Assembly: GCF_028368975.1 (NCBI RefSeq)
Contig: NZ_JAQNDM010000002.1
Span: 9,418,425 to 9,482,424 of the forward strand
Source of the DNA: Stigmatella ashevillena
Lineage (GTDB): Bacteria; Myxococcota; Myxococcia; Myxococcales; Myxococcaceae
Direction of reading: 5' to 3'
DNA: 64,000 bases
The notes under the pieces are model-generated. The model searched no databases. It was not told where the DNA came from and saw nothing but the letters and a program-made list of their open reading frames with translations. Positions 35,816 through 45,154 of the stretch are shown piece by piece. The translations under genes were made by a program, and so were the position numbers. Within the stretch, counting starts at the first letter, position 1, and each line of letters starts with the position of its first letter.

Positions 35816-36879
35816 TGAAGACATTGCAGGCATCTCTTCGGGTCTGCTCCCTGGTGGTGCTCCTTCCCGCGTGCGCCTCCCTTCCGGCGCGTGCGCCGTA
35901 CAGCCGGGAGTGGGGTGGCTTCGAGGGGGAGTTCCAGGTGAACACTCCCGAGGCGAAGTGGGTGTACTCGGGGGCGGGCTCCTACGTGGGCGACGACGGT
36001 CGTGTCACCCCCTCGCGGGAGGGGGGGCTGCGCGTCGTCGCGAGCGGGGTGAACCCCTCCACCGGCGAGCCAGCCTTCGCCCGGACGACGGGCCAGGAGG
36101 GCTCGACGGGAGGGCCTCATGGTGGAACCGACCACATCAAGTGGCTGATCTACATGAACAACAAGGCGTCCAGTGGCCAGCTTGGCTTCGACGCCATCCC
36201 TGGCCAAGAGCTGGCGTGCGAGACGTGGATCTCCGGGAGGACCTATGGCACCGGGCTCCACCCCTTTGGCTCGGCCGTCACTCACCACACGGATGACCTG
36301 CGGCTCGCGTCGTTCGCGCAGAACACCGTCGATTCGGAGACGGCGATGGTGTTCGACTTCTTCTTTACGAACGAGCAGGTCTACGCGTTCTACGAGCGTC
36401 TGCCCTTCGCGCGCACGCCCGAGAACCACTACGCGTCCTTCTCGTTCATGATTCCGGTGGCCAAGCGGACGCCGGATTCCTCTCACCACGTGAAGATTGC
36501 GTATGACCGGGCTGCCGGCATCGTGCGCTGGGTGCTCGACGACCACGAAGTCTTCCGTGTCAACCGGGTGGGCCGTCACATCGACCGGAAGTACATGGCC
36601 CTCGACCATGGCGGAGTCGAGCAGGATGTGGACATGCGGCAGCTCAACTGCGGCATGGGCATGTTCACCCTCCTGGATTTCTACCTGCCTTCGGGCGCGG
36701 GGCTCGTGCGGCTGTCGGATGCTTCCAACAATTACTTCGTGCCGAGCAGCACCGAGCCGGTGCCGCTGACGTTCGTTGATGAGAAGAGCAAGGATTCGAG
36801 CCGTCTCTTCGGCCAGGGGGCGGAGCTCCGAGTGACGCGCTACGTCGTCTCGAGTTCTCCGGTCAAGGCCGACCCGTAG
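35812..36879 (+). CDS. DUF6081-like secreted lipoprotein
   Basis: 355 residues. The N-terminus MMKTLQASLRVCSLVVLLPA is followed by a lipobox Cys (LPAC). The mature protein is beta-rich and lectin-like, with aromatic motifs FEGEFQVNTPEAKWVYSGAG, TGLHPFGSAVTHHTDDLRLA and KIAYDRAAGIVRWVLDDHEV. This resembles secreted DUF6081 proteins of actinomycetes, which have no assigned function. It overlaps the aldolase gene by 4 bases, so both are translated together. Its 3' end overlaps the monooxygenase gene on the other strand by 17 bases. Confidence 0.72.
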   Translation: MMKTLQASLRVCSLVVLLPACASLPARAPYSREWGGFEGEFQVNTPEAKWVYSGAGSYVGDDGRVTPSREGGLRVVASGVNPSTGEPAFARTTGQEGSTGGPHGGTDHIKWLIYMNNKASSGQLGFDAIPGQELACETWISGRTYGTGLHPFGSAVTHHTDDLRLASFAQNTVDSETAMVFDFFFTNEQVYAFYERLPFARTPENHYASFSFMIPVAKRTPDSSHHVKIAYDRAAGIVRWVLDDHEVFRVNRVGRHIDRKYMALDHGGVEQDVDMRQLNCGMGMFTLLDFYLPSGAGLVRLSDASNNYFVPSSTEPVPLTFVDEKSKDSSRLFGQGAELRVTRYVVSSSPVKADP

Positions 36880-38158
36880 CGGTGGCGTGCCGTTCTGGGG
36901 GCTGGACCACGTCCCAGGCGGGCTGCTGGTTGAGGGCTTCGACCTCGAAGCCCGCGATCCGCTTGTAACCCCGGGCAACGGTGTCGAGCTCGTCCTGGGT
37001 CATGACGTCTTCGATCCGGCTGAATCCGTTCGGAGCCCTTTCCGCCACGATGCGCAGGAAGCGCTCCGGGCCGGTCTGGCGATTGGCCAGGACGAGCGCG
37101 CTGGTGCGCTCCCGGCGCACGGACTCGTAGTCAGCCAGCGCCGTCGCCGGGTCCTCGTTGCGCGCCAGGTGCCAGGCCAGCACGCGGGCATCGATGATGG
37201 CCTGCGTGCCTCCGTTCGAGCCAATGGGATACATCGGGTGCGCGGCATCTCCCATCAGGGTGACCCGGCCGGTGCTCCACCAGGGCAGCGGATTGCGGTC
37301 CACCATCGGGTACCACAAGATCTTGGAGCTCTGCTGGATGGTGGCCGCGACGTCCAGACACTCGAAATGCCAGTCGGCGTAGTACGGGAGGACGTCTTCG
37401 ATCCTTCCGGGGCGGTTCCAGTCCGAGACCTCTCCGAGGTCGCCCCCCTTCTTCACTTCCGCCACCCAGTTCACCAGCGCCCGTCCCTGCTTTTCCGCGG
37501 ACAGGGAGATGGGGTAGGCCACGAATTTCGCGTGATCATTGTTGCCGACGATGATCATCGAACGCCCGGTCAAGAAGGGGGGCGCCTCGGTGACGCCGCG
37601 CCACATGTGGACGCCATTCCAGACGGGCCGCCCCTCACCGGGGTGGAGTTGAGCGCGCACCTTGGAATGGATTCCGTCGGCGCCGATCAGGACATCCGCC
37701 GTCTCCGTGACGAGTCGGCCGGTGACCACGTCCCGGAACTCCGCCACCACCCGGTTGCCGCGCTGTTCGAAGCGCTCGAAGGCCAGGCCCATCCGCACGG
37801 CGCCAACGCCGAGCCGCTGATGGACGGCCTTGAGGAGCAGCATCTGCAACTCTCCCCGGTGGATGGAGTACTGGGGCCACTGGTAGCCGGCGGCGATTCC
37901 CCTCGGCTCCCCCACGATGCGGTTGCCAAAGCGGTCGAAGTAGATGAGTTCCTTCGTGGGGACGCCGACCGCCGCGAGCTGCTCGTCCAGCTCCAGGGCG
38001 AACAGCTCGCGCGTGGCGTGGGGAAGCAGGTTGATGCCCACGCCCAACGGCTTGATCTCTTTCACTGCTTCAATGACACGCGCACTGATTCCAGCAGCAT
38101 GAAGGCTCAGGGCGGTGGTCAACCCACCGATGCCGCCTCCGACGATCAGGACGTCCAT
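36863..38158 (-). CDS. Flavin-dependent aromatic monooxygenase
   Basis: About 431 residues of the class A (salicylate hydroxylase-like) FAD monooxygenase family. The FAD-binding GGGIGGLTTALSLHAAG is at the very N-terminus from the ATG at 38158. The DG motif is ADVLIGADGIHSKVRAQL and the GD motif is GRVTLMGDAAHPMYPIGSNG. These enzymes hydroxylate phenolic or amino-aromatic rings with NAD(P)H and O2. It is convergent with, and may act on products of, the GriI-type aldolase operon; the substrate is unproven. A small upstream extension to 38257 is ignored. Confidence 0.9.
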   Translation of the reverse strand: MDVLIVGGGIGGLTTALSLHAAGISARVIEAVKEIKPLGVGINLLPHATRELFALELDEQLAAVGVPTKELIYFDRFGNRIVGEPRGIAAGYQWPQYSIHRGELQMLLLKAVHQRLGVGAVRMGLAFERFEQRGNRVVAEFRDVVTGRLVTETADVLIGADGIHSKVRAQLHPGEGRPVWNGVHMWRGVTEAPPFLTGRSMIIVGNNDHAKFVAYPISLSAEKQGRALVNWVAEVKKGGDLGEVSDWNRPGRIEDVLPYYADWHFECLDVAATIQQSSKILWYPMVDRNPLPWWSTGRVTLMGDAAHPMYPIGSNGGTQAIIDARVLAWHLARNEDPATALADYESVRRERTSALVLANRQTGPERFLRIVAERAPNGFSRIEDVMTQDELDTVARGYKRIAGFEVEALNQQPAWDVVQPPERHATATGRP

Positions 38159-38364
38159 GGACTGGCCTCTCGTGTGTATGCGATTCGCAGCGAGCAGCGA
38201 TACATTCGAAACAGAAAAGCGTTTTTCAACGAAAACACCCGGTAGAGGCTTTGTCAATCAAGAGACACGGGGGCCGCCCGGAGAGGCCGCCCAGACTCTC
38301 GTGGGGTGAACGGGAGCCGAGCGGGCCGAGTGAATCCATTGCGGTGTCTTCCGGGTTTGTCGGT

Positions 38365-39228
38365 TTAGCGAACCCAGGCCTTGGCCATCTCGGCGGCGAA
38401 CGCGTCAAAGGTGCGAAGCGGATGGCCGAGGAGCTTTTGCAGGCGGCTCAGCTCGTCGGCGGTGGCGATGAGCCCCTTCTCCTGGTACGCGCGGTACATC
38501 AGCTTGAAGTCGTAGACCATCCAGGCCGGGAGGAAGTTGAGCGTCTGCTTCTGCCATGCCTCCAGGTCGTTGCCGCCGTAGGCAATCGGACGGCCCAGGT
38601 GCTTGCTGTAGATTTCGGCGACGCGTGCGCCGGTGAGCACATCCGGTCCAACGAGGGGGTAGGTCTGCCCCTCATGGCCATTCTGGGTCAGGGTGATGAC
38701 CGCCGCATCGGCGATGTCACGCGCGTCGACGCGCGAGATGCCGATGTCGCCGATCGGCTGCGGGTAGACGCCGTACTGGAGGATGGCGTCCTTGAAGGCA
38801 TAGTCATTCTGGTAGAAGTTGTTTGGCTGTAGGATGGTGTAGGGGATTCCCGAGGCCTTGAGCGCGAGTTCGATGGGAATCTTGCTGCCGAAGTGTGGCA
38901 TGTGGGGGGCGGCGGTAACGTTGTGTACCGTCATGTAGACGAAGCGCTTGACCTTCGCCGCCTGCGCCTGGTTCACCGCCGACAGGCCCTCGTGGGCCTC
39001 GGTCATGCTGACGGGGTTCAGCATGAACACGCGCTCCACGCCGTGGAAGATCTTCTCCAGGTCCTCTGGCTTGGTGAGGTCTCCCACCACGGCCTGGGTC
39101 CCCTTGGGAAGCTCCTTGGCCTTCTCGGCCGAGCGCGTGAGCACATGGACCGGCTCGTTGCGTGCGAGGAGCCCTTGGACGACGAGGGAGCCCACGGTTC
39201 CAGTGCCACCAATCACCAGTGTCTTCAT
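38365..39228 (-). CDS. NmrA-like SDR-family NAD(P)-binding protein
   Basis: 287 residues from the ATG at 39228. TLVIGGTGTVGSLVVQGLLA is the Rossmann motif of atypical short-chain dehydrogenases, and the rest (FVYMTVHNVTAAP; GIPYTILQPNNFYQNDYAFK; ISRVDARDIADAAVITLTQ) is typical of NmrA/azoreductase-like members. Such proteins act as redox sensors or quinone/azo reductases. No close partner is seen; it is about 200 bases upstream of the flavin monooxygenase gene on the same strand. Confidence 0.9.
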   Translation of the reverse strand: MKTLVIGGTGTVGSLVVQGLLARNEPVHVLTRSAEKAKELPKGTQAVVGDLTKPEDLEKIFHGVERVFMLNPVSMTEAHEGLSAVNQAQAAKVKRFVYMTVHNVTAAPHMPHFGSKIPIELALKASGIPYTILQPNNFYQNDYAFKDAILQYGVYPQPIGDIGISRVDARDIADAAVITLTQNGHEGQTYPLVGPDVLTGARVAEIYSKHLGRPIAYGGNDLEAWQKQTLNFLPAWMVYDFKLMYRAYQEKGLIATADELSRLQKLLGHPLRTFDAFAAEMAKAWVR

Positions 39229-39393
39229 GCTGTTTTCCCCAACGACGGTGTAGGGTTGAAGGCTGCGCCTTAGTGGACCGCCGCCGCGCCTTGCAACCAT
39301 GAACTCGTGGCTCGCACGGCGTGTCATGTGAGCACGCTTCGCGCGGAAAAGGGTAGCGCCCAATCACCTCCCACGGACGTAGAAGAGGAGTGC

Positions 39394-39564
39394 ATGAATA
39401 TGTGTCGCGAAGTCCTACAGCTTATAGCGGCGACCGCTGGGACAACCCGAACGACATGCGTTTCTGACCGGGATTCCCGATGTATCTGCACCAGGAATGA
39501 AGAATTTCACATGTGTCATACACGGATGTCATGTCTGGAAACCTTGCGTACCATGACAGCCTAG
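39394..39564 (+). CDS. Small Cys-rich ORF (56 aa), doubtful
   Basis: An ATG with GAGGAG upstream opens 56 codons containing six cysteines, including SRCICTRNEEFHMCHTRMSC. Codon use is not GC3-biased like the neighbours, so it is either foreign or not coding. No known RiPP or toxin family is recognised. The rest of the 390-base gap 39229-39621 shows no other clear feature. Confidence 0.3.
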   Translation: MNMCREVLQLIAATAGTTRTTCVSDRDSRCICTRNEEFHMCHTRMSCLETLRTMTA

Positions 39565-39621
39565 AAAATAGAGGCGTCGTTCAGCCCGGCCGCTCCAGTC
39601 CCAGGCCAGGGCGTCGTGCGC

Positions 39622-40566
39622 TCAGTAGAAGAAGCCGACGGGAATTTGGTTCGCGGTGTTCGCGGAGAAGTTCGAGATCCGAAACGACCAATACGCGGAA
39701 GGCGCGGTAAAGATATTGGCGATGTACCAGCTCGATCTCTGAGCCGCACTCATCGGCTTCCGCCATCCCCAATTGGGTGCCGCCCTGTCCGGGAATGAGG
39801 TGCCTTGCAGGTCCTCCGCCACCCTGAGGTCACCCAGCCACGCGATTCTTTGGCTGATCTGATACTTCACGATCCGAACACTGACGCCCGCATCAACCGC
39901 TTTTTCAACAGCCACCTTGACCACATAGACCTGATTGTCTTGAAAGACACCGCCCTTGCACCCACCTACCTCATTGGAGGGAGGGTTCTGGTGACCGTAG
40001 GGCGCCCAGAAGTGTTCAATCGCGACTCCCCGGGACTCCGTGCCGCACCCCCCCAGGATGATCCCATCGCCATAGGCGTGGGGAATGGCCGCACCATAGG
40101 CAACCGTATACGGATCGAGCCCGCTGCCGGTGTATGGAATGAATGCACGGGCACCTATCGCGATGTGGGAGCCGGGGTTGATCGAGAAGAAGTCACGTGG
40201 CTCGAAGATGAACGACACATACTGGACGGGTGCTTCTCCGCCGTATGCATCGGTCGCGAGGGTTCCCCGGACGATCTGGCCGCCGCCACTCGCGGCTTCG
40301 ATGGTTTGGGAAATCACCGAGAAAGGAGTGAGCAGTTGTGCGTTCGCCTTCTTGCACGACGGGTCGTATTCAGACACATTGTTGGGGCAGACGGTCAGAT
40401 TGTTCGGTGACACGGATGGGCCCCCACCGGGAGCCGATTGATTGCCGTAGAAGGTAAATACATTGGCGCCCGAGAACGTATTGTTTCCGTCCGCGACGGC
40501 TGCCAATGGCAGAGAAAACACCGACGTGAAGAGCAACCTCTTGAGAAAACCGTCCGTGAACTTCAT
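39622..40566 (-). CDS. Secreted protein of unknown function
   Basis: 314 residues. A signal peptide (LLFTSVFSLPLAAVADG) precedes a beta-rich mature protein with several aromatic and Gly-rich motifs, for example NNTFSGANVFTFYGNQSAPG and YTGSGLDPYTVAYGAAIPHA, and cysteines suitable for disulfides. I recognise no family. It is more AT-rich than its neighbours, which hints at horizontal origin. Confidence 0.72.
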   Translation of the reverse strand: MKFTDGFLKRLLFTSVFSLPLAAVADGNNTFSGANVFTFYGNQSAPGGGPSVSPNNLTVCPNNVSEYDPSCKKANAQLLTPFSVISQTIEAASGGGQIVRGTLATDAYGGEAPVQYVSFIFEPRDFFSINPGSHIAIGARAFIPYTGSGLDPYTVAYGAAIPHAYGDGIILGGCGTESRGVAIEHFWAPYGHQNPPSNEVGGCKGGVFQDNQVYVVKVAVEKAVDAGVSVRIVKYQISQRIAWLGDLRVAEDLQGTSFPDRAAPNWGWRKPMSAAQRSSWYIANIFTAPSAYWSFRISNFSANTANQIPVGFFY

Positions 40567-40669
40567 GTGACCACCTTTCTAGGACTGCGAACACTCGCCC
40601 AATGCGTGCTGATCGTGGGCTTGCCCCGGTCATGAGGCGCTCCGCACTCTACTCCCAAGTTCCCGCCGC

Positions 40670-41560
40670 TCAGGCAGGAGAGGCGATGGTTCTCTCCATC
40701 TCGGACACGAAGAGATCCGAGAGCAGACGGACCCGAGGAATGTCGAGCGCGGATTTGGCGCACACCAGGTGGTACGTGAGGCGTTTGTACGGTCCGAGTT
40801 CGACCGGCAACGCGACGAGCTGCGACGGGCCTGCGAAGGCGTGGCGCACGACGGGCATGGGCAGGGCCCCCAGGCCTGCCTCCGCCGCGGCGGCCAGCAC
40901 GAGATAGTTGTCGGACGTGAACACCGGAGTGAAGCCGGGGATGAGCTGTTCGAGTTGGGGATTCGGTGGCAGGGTGTCCATGGGCGGCGCGAAGGCAAGC
41001 CACGGAATGTCGGTCAGACAGGGCTTGCGTGGCAGCCTGGCGGCGAGCGTCTTCGAGGCGAAGGCTGCGCTCTCGATGCTGAAGGATTTCACCACCGTCA
41101 GCCCCTCTTGCTCCGGCTTCTTGTGGCGCAGCGCGAGGTCCGCTTCGCCTCGGTGGAGATCCAGTTGATGGGGGCTGGAGATCACCTCCAGTTGCAGGCC
41201 CGGGTGTTTCCCGGCAAGCCATGCCGCGAAAGGCGCGAGGAACGCCGCACATGGGTAGGGGGGCGCCGTGATGCGGACAATCCCTTGGAGATGTCCCTCG
41301 GAGGATTTCGCCGCCCTTCCCACCTCGCCCGCCCACTCCGCCATCCTCCTCGCGGGTAGCAGCAACCGCTCCCCCACGCCCGTCAGCACAGCGCCGTCCA
41401 CGCTGCGCCGGAAGAGTGCCCTTCCCAGTTGGTACTCCAATGCGGCCAGACGGCGGCTCACGGTGGGCTGACCGATGCGCAACTGGCGCGCCGCGCCGCT
41501 CAGGCTGCCCGTCTCCGCCACGGCAAGGAACAGCCGTACATCCTCCCAAGGGATATCCAT
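40670..41560 (-). CDS. LysR family transcriptional regulator
   Basis: 296 residues. The helix-turn-helix EDVRLFLAVAETGSLSGAAR followed by RIGQPTVSRRLAALEYQLGR is at the N-terminus; the rest is a two-lobed effector domain. It diverges from the kelch gene, and a palindrome lies 31-44 bases ahead of its start, as expected for an autoregulated LysR gene. The effector is unknown. Confidence 0.93.
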   Translation of the reverse strand: MDIPWEDVRLFLAVAETGSLSGAARQLRIGQPTVSRRLAALEYQLGRALFRRSVDGAVLTGVGERLLLPARRMAEWAGEVGRAAKSSEGHLQGIVRITAPPYPCAAFLAPFAAWLAGKHPGLQLEVISSPHQLDLHRGEADLALRHKKPEQEGLTVVKSFSIESAAFASKTLAARLPRKPCLTDIPWLAFAPPMDTLPPNPQLEQLIPGFTPVFTSDNYLVLAAAAEAGLGALPMPVVRHAFAGPSQLVALPVELGPYKRLTYHLVCAKSALDIPRVRLLSDLFVSEMERTIASPA

Positions 41561-41590
41561 GAATGGATGGCATCATGCCAAAACAGCGAA

Positions 41591-41604
41591 TTTCAATCGA
41601 AATT
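41591..41604. promoter_or_regulatory. Candidate LysR-type palindromic operator
   Basis: ATTTCAATCGAAAT has 5-bp inverted arms (ATTTC/GAAAT) around a 4-base centre. It lies between the divergent LysR and kelch genes, 31-44 bases from the LysR start, and sits in a small AT-rich patch. Binding by this LysR protein is inferred only from position. Confidence 0.4.
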
Positions 41605-41716
41605 TCGGATGGATAGCGTCCTTTCCTGCGAGGCGCCAGCCCGTCTCGCCGCGAGGTTCTCTGCTTGAAGCCTCACGCACATTCCATGGGATTGTTTTTG
41701 ATTGGGGGCCGTACAC

Positions 41717-42886
41717 ATGAGACGCAGGGTATTGCAGGCATTGGCCGGGTTGATGGGCGTGGTTCTGTCCGGGTGCGGTTTCCAGCCGCCGGAGGAAGCC
41801 ACAGGCGCCAGGAACACCACGGGGCAACAGCTCGTTGCCTCCTGGAGTGGCACCGGCAGTCTGATCAACAGTGATGGGTTTGCCGGACAGACGGCGACGG
41901 TGCTCCCCTCGGGCAAGGTGCTCGTGGTAGGAGGCTATAAGTCCCCCGGCGACGAAGCGGCCGCAGAATTGTATGATCCCGTCACGGGGACTTGGAGTTC
42001 CGCGGGCATGCTGAACGACGCGAGGACCGAACACACCGCCACCTTGCTTTCAAATGGAAAGGTGGTGGTCGCGGGCGGGCATCACAGCACGGGCTTGCTC
42101 GCTTCAGTGGAGGTCTATGATCCAGGGACGAACCTCTGGAGTTCGACGGGGGATATGCAACTGGCGCGCTCCAAACACGGGGCCGTGGAGGTGATCACGC
42201 CTGCAGGACCGCGGCTGCTGGTCATGGGCGGTTTCGACTCCCCTTCCTGGGAGCAAGACACCGCAGAGCTTTTCGATCTAGCGACCGGAAGTTGGACCTT
42301 CGCGGCATCCATGAACACGGCCCGTTCCGGATTCAGAGCCGTGAAACTCTCGTCGGGGAAGGTGCTCGTGATGGGTGGAAACAGCTTCTACTCCATCATC
42401 GACAGCGCGGAAGAATACGACCCGAGCACGGATACCTGGTCTCCGGTGGGCTCCCTGATGGAGAACCGGAGGGGCTACACCGCCACCTTGCTCTCCAGCG
42501 GAAAGGTGCTCGTCACGGGAGGCTTGCACGACACCAACGGGAGTGGCTTCGTAGATCTCGCCTCCGCGGAGCTGTATGACCCGGCCACGTCGAGTTGGAG
42601 TTCCGCGGGCAGCATGCCCTATGACACATCTGTCGGGGGCAATGGCGGGCGGGGGTCGCATGCGGCAGCCTTGCTCGCCACAGGGGAGGTGCTTGTGGTC
42701 GGCGGGGTAGGAGGCTCAGTCATGCAGTCCGCCGTGGTGTATGACCCCACGGCGAATACATGGAGCGCGACGGCCGACACGCTCGATGGGCGAGCCTTTC
42801 ACACCTTGAGCGTGTTGCCCTCGGGTGAGGTGCTGGCCGTAGGTGGCCAGTACGCTCGTACGTCTTCCGAGTTGTACACCCCATAG
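41717..42886 (+). CDS. Kelch-repeat lipoprotein
   Basis: About 389 residues. A lipobox is seen in LMGVVLSGC near the start, so it is probably anchored to the outer membrane. The body is a series of about seven kelch repeats with the pattern TATLLSNGKVVVAGG...AEVYDPGTNLWSSTG, e.g. GKVLVVGGYKSP and GKVLVMGGNSFYS. Kelch propellers mediate protein or carbohydrate contacts. It is convergent with the cyclitol-type cluster. Many such proteins exist in myxobacteria. Confidence 0.9.
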   Translation: MRRRVLQALAGLMGVVLSGCGFQPPEEATGARNTTGQQLVASWSGTGSLINSDGFAGQTATVLPSGKVLVVGGYKSPGDEAAAELYDPVTGTWSSAGMLNDARTEHTATLLSNGKVVVAGGHHSTGLLASVEVYDPGTNLWSSTGDMQLARSKHGAVEVITPAGPRLLVMGGFDSPSWEQDTAELFDLATGSWTFAASMNTARSGFRAVKLSSGKVLVMGGNSFYSIIDSAEEYDPSTDTWSPVGSLMENRRGYTATLLSSGKVLVTGGLHDTNGSGFVDLASAELYDPATSSWSSAGSMPYDTSVGGNGGRGSHAAALLATGEVLVVGGVGGSVMQSAVVYDPTANTWSATADTLDGRAFHTLSVLPSGEVLAVGGQYARTSSELYTP

Positions 42887-42911
42887 GGCAGACGCATCGC
42901 CTGGTTTACTG

Positions 42912-43964
42912 TCAAAACGGGGGCTCGTGTTTCACGGGCTTTCTTCTGGAAGCCTCGGTATGGCTGGGATGAATGGCCTCGCGGACATCGAGTTCGAGGG
43001 CCAGGGGCACCTTCGCCAGCCGGTGGGGCTCTTGCGCGAGCCGGCTGGCCAGGCGGGCCACCGTGTCCAGCGGATCCACGGGCAGCTCCGTCCATTGCCA
43101 TCCCATCAGGGAGAGAATGGCCATCAGCTCGCGGCGCAGCAGTCCCTCCCGGGCCAGGAGCAGCGAGCCTCCCAACCCCACGTGGACGGGTCCGGTCAGG
43201 TGGCACCGGGAGGCCACGGCGGTGATGCCGGCCGCCAGCTCCCGGGCGGCCTCGGCCAGGAGGGTCTTGGCCACGGTGTCCCCTCGCGCCGCCTCGGCGA
43301 GCACCGCGGGGGCAAAGCTGGCCGCCGTGAGCTTTGGAGCCCCCGTGGCATGGACCCGTGTGCACAGGGCCTCGGCGCTGTTGTCCCCGCCTGTGTCCTC
43401 GCCCGCCCAGGCTTCGGCCGCTTCGGCCAGGCTCGTGACGGGCCCCCGGCCATCCCTCATCCGCACCACGGCGGCGAGCCCCCGCCGTCCCAGGTCGAAG
43501 CCTCCGCCTTCATCGCTGAGCAGGTACTCCATGCCAGAGGCCCGGGCCCAGCGCCCATCGGTCGTCATGGCGGCGTAGCCCGTTCCCGTGCCGCAGATCG
43601 CGACCACATCACACGCCCCGGCCGCGACCGGGGGGACGATGTCGTTCATCAACCACAGCCGCTCGGCTCGGAGGGGCATCAGCCCGCGCTCCGCCAGCGC
43701 CCGCAGGGTGGCCCCCGTCGCTTGGAGGGCTTTGCGTGTTCCGGCATTCGACAGGGCCAGACATGCGGTGCCAATCCGCTGAAGCTCCGGAGGCCGGTTT
43801 CGCCACAGCTGCTCGAGGAGCCCCGCCAGGACGTCCATGCCCCGGCCCCCCGTGGTCTGCTCGTTGCAACTCGGTCCTTCGAGCCGGGCGAGGAGGCGGC
43901 CCTCGATGGCGAGGCCCAGGCGGGTGGAGGAGCCTCCTCCGTCGACGACGAGATCGCACTTCAT
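42912..43964 (-). CDS. BadF/NAGK-type sugar or cyclitol kinase (cluster gene 8)
   Basis: 350 residues of the ASKHA kinase fold: phosphate-1 motif VDGGGSSTRLGLAIEG, phosphate-2 motif VVAICGTGTGYAAM and the family signature LLSDEGGGFDLGRRGLAAVV. The family includes N-acetylglucosamine kinases. In the validamycin pathway a kinase (ValC) phosphorylates the cyclitol before nucleotide activation; position in this operon suggests a similar job here, though the family differs. The ATG overlaps the MFS stop by 4 bases (ATGA). It is the last gene of the operon. Confidence 0.87.
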   Translation of the reverse strand: MKCDLVVDGGGSSTRLGLAIEGRLLARLEGPSCNEQTTGGRGMDVLAGLLEQLWRNRPPELQRIGTACLALSNAGTRKALQATGATLRALAERGLMPLRAERLWLMNDIVPPVAAGACDVVAICGTGTGYAAMTTDGRWARASGMEYLLSDEGGGFDLGRRGLAAVVRMRDGRGPVTSLAEAAEAWAGEDTGGDNSAEALCTRVHATGAPKLTAASFAPAVLAEAARGDTVAKTLLAEAARELAAGITAVASRCHLTGPVHVGLGGSLLLAREGLLRRELMAILSLMGWQWTELPVDPLDTVARLASRLAQEPHRLAKVPLALELDVREAIHPSHTEASRRKPVKHEPPF

Positions 43965-45154
43965 GAGGCCATCGCTCGGGGCTGAAGCCGGGGCAAGGCG
44001 AAAGCTGCCAGCGCCAGCACCCCGCCGGCCGCCGCGAGCATGCCCCAGGTGGCCCTCAGCCCCCACGCCTGGGCGATGGCGCCGCACAAGGGAGGACTGG
44101 CCAGATAGCCGAAGTAGGCCAGCAGGGTGACCCGCGCGATGGCGGCGCCCCGGGCCGAAGGTTCCGTGGCTTCGGTGGTCATGCTGAACACCGTGGGGAT
44201 TCCGCCCGCCATGCCGAGGCCCGCCACCGCGAATCCAGCCAGGGCGACGAGGGGATGGGTCGCCGAGAGCACCACCACCAGTCCGGCCGTGGCACTGGCG
44301 CCGGCCAGGGCCAGCTGGGTCCTTCCATCGATCCGTGTGGCCAGCCGCTGGGCCACGAGTCGGCCGAGAAACAGGCTCCCCATGTAGACCGCAGGGCCCG
44401 TGCCCCCGAGTACGGGCGGCGCGCCGAGCACCGTCTCCAGGTACAGCGCGGACCACTGCTCGACCGCGTTCTCCACCAAGTGGACCGCTGCCCCCAACAA
44501 GCCCAGGGTCAGCAGGAGCGGAACACCCCGCGGGCCGCCTCTTGAGGTGGCTTCTTCGCCGCTCGGAAGGGGCAGCTTTCCCAGGTTGGCGGGCACGGCA
44601 AGAAACACCGAGAGCGCCAGCACGGAGATGAGCAGCGGCAGTGGCAACTCGAGCTGACGGCCCAGCCCCGCGCCGGTGCTGGCGAGGACCACGGCGAGCG
44701 GAAAGGCCGCATGGGCCATGTTGAACAGCTTGCGTCCCATCGCCGCCTCCAAGGCCGCGACGCGCGCATTGAGCGCGATGTCGAGCGCTCCCGAGGTGGC
44801 ACCCACGAAGATGAGCGCGATTCCCAAAGCCCAGGGCGAGGTGACGAGTCCCAAGGGCACCACGGACACGGCGAAGGCCGCCAGGGTCAACGGCAGCGCC
44901 CGGTTGCGCAGCCGGTCGACCCATGGGCCAAACAGAAGCATTGCGGGCAGGGCCCCCGTGGCCACGCCCAGCAGGGACAGCCCCAACTCCCGCTCACTGG
45001 CGCCCGTTGCCCCCTTCACGGCGGGCAGCAGCGCTCCCCAGGCCCCCCAGAAGATTCCCCAGGCCCCGTAGGCCAGCAAGACACCGGCAATGGCCCCCCG
45101 CGGGTTGCTCAGCTTCGTGGTCACCCCGTCCTCCTTGCGTGCCCGCTCCTTCAT
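43961..45154 (-). CDS. MFS transporter, drug-efflux type (cluster gene 7)
   Basis: 397 residues with about 12 hydrophobic segments, for example GAIAGVLLAYGAWGIFWGAW and LVVVLSATHPLVALAGFAVA, and the loop FGPWVDRLRNRAL of the major facilitator superfamily. It lies within the cyclitol operon between the dehydrogenase and kinase, overlapping both by 4 bases. I infer export of the cluster product or import of a precursor; the direction cannot be told. Confidence 0.9.
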   Translation of the reverse strand: MKERARKEDGVTTKLSNPRGAIAGVLLAYGAWGIFWGAWGALLPAVKGATGASERELGLSLLGVATGALPAMLLFGPWVDRLRNRALPLTLAAFAVSVVPLGLVTSPWALGIALIFVGATSGALDIALNARVAALEAAMGRKLFNMAHAAFPLAVVLASTGAGLGRQLELPLPLLISVLALSVFLAVPANLGKLPLPSGEEATSRGGPRGVPLLLTLGLLGAAVHLVENAVEQWSALYLETVLGAPPVLGGTGPAVYMGSLFLGRLVAQRLATRIDGRTQLALAGASATAGLVVVLSATHPLVALAGFAVAGLGMAGGIPTVFSMTTEATEPSARGAAIARVTLLAYFGYLASPPLCGAIAQAWGLRATWGMLAAAGGVLALAAFALPRLQPRAMAS

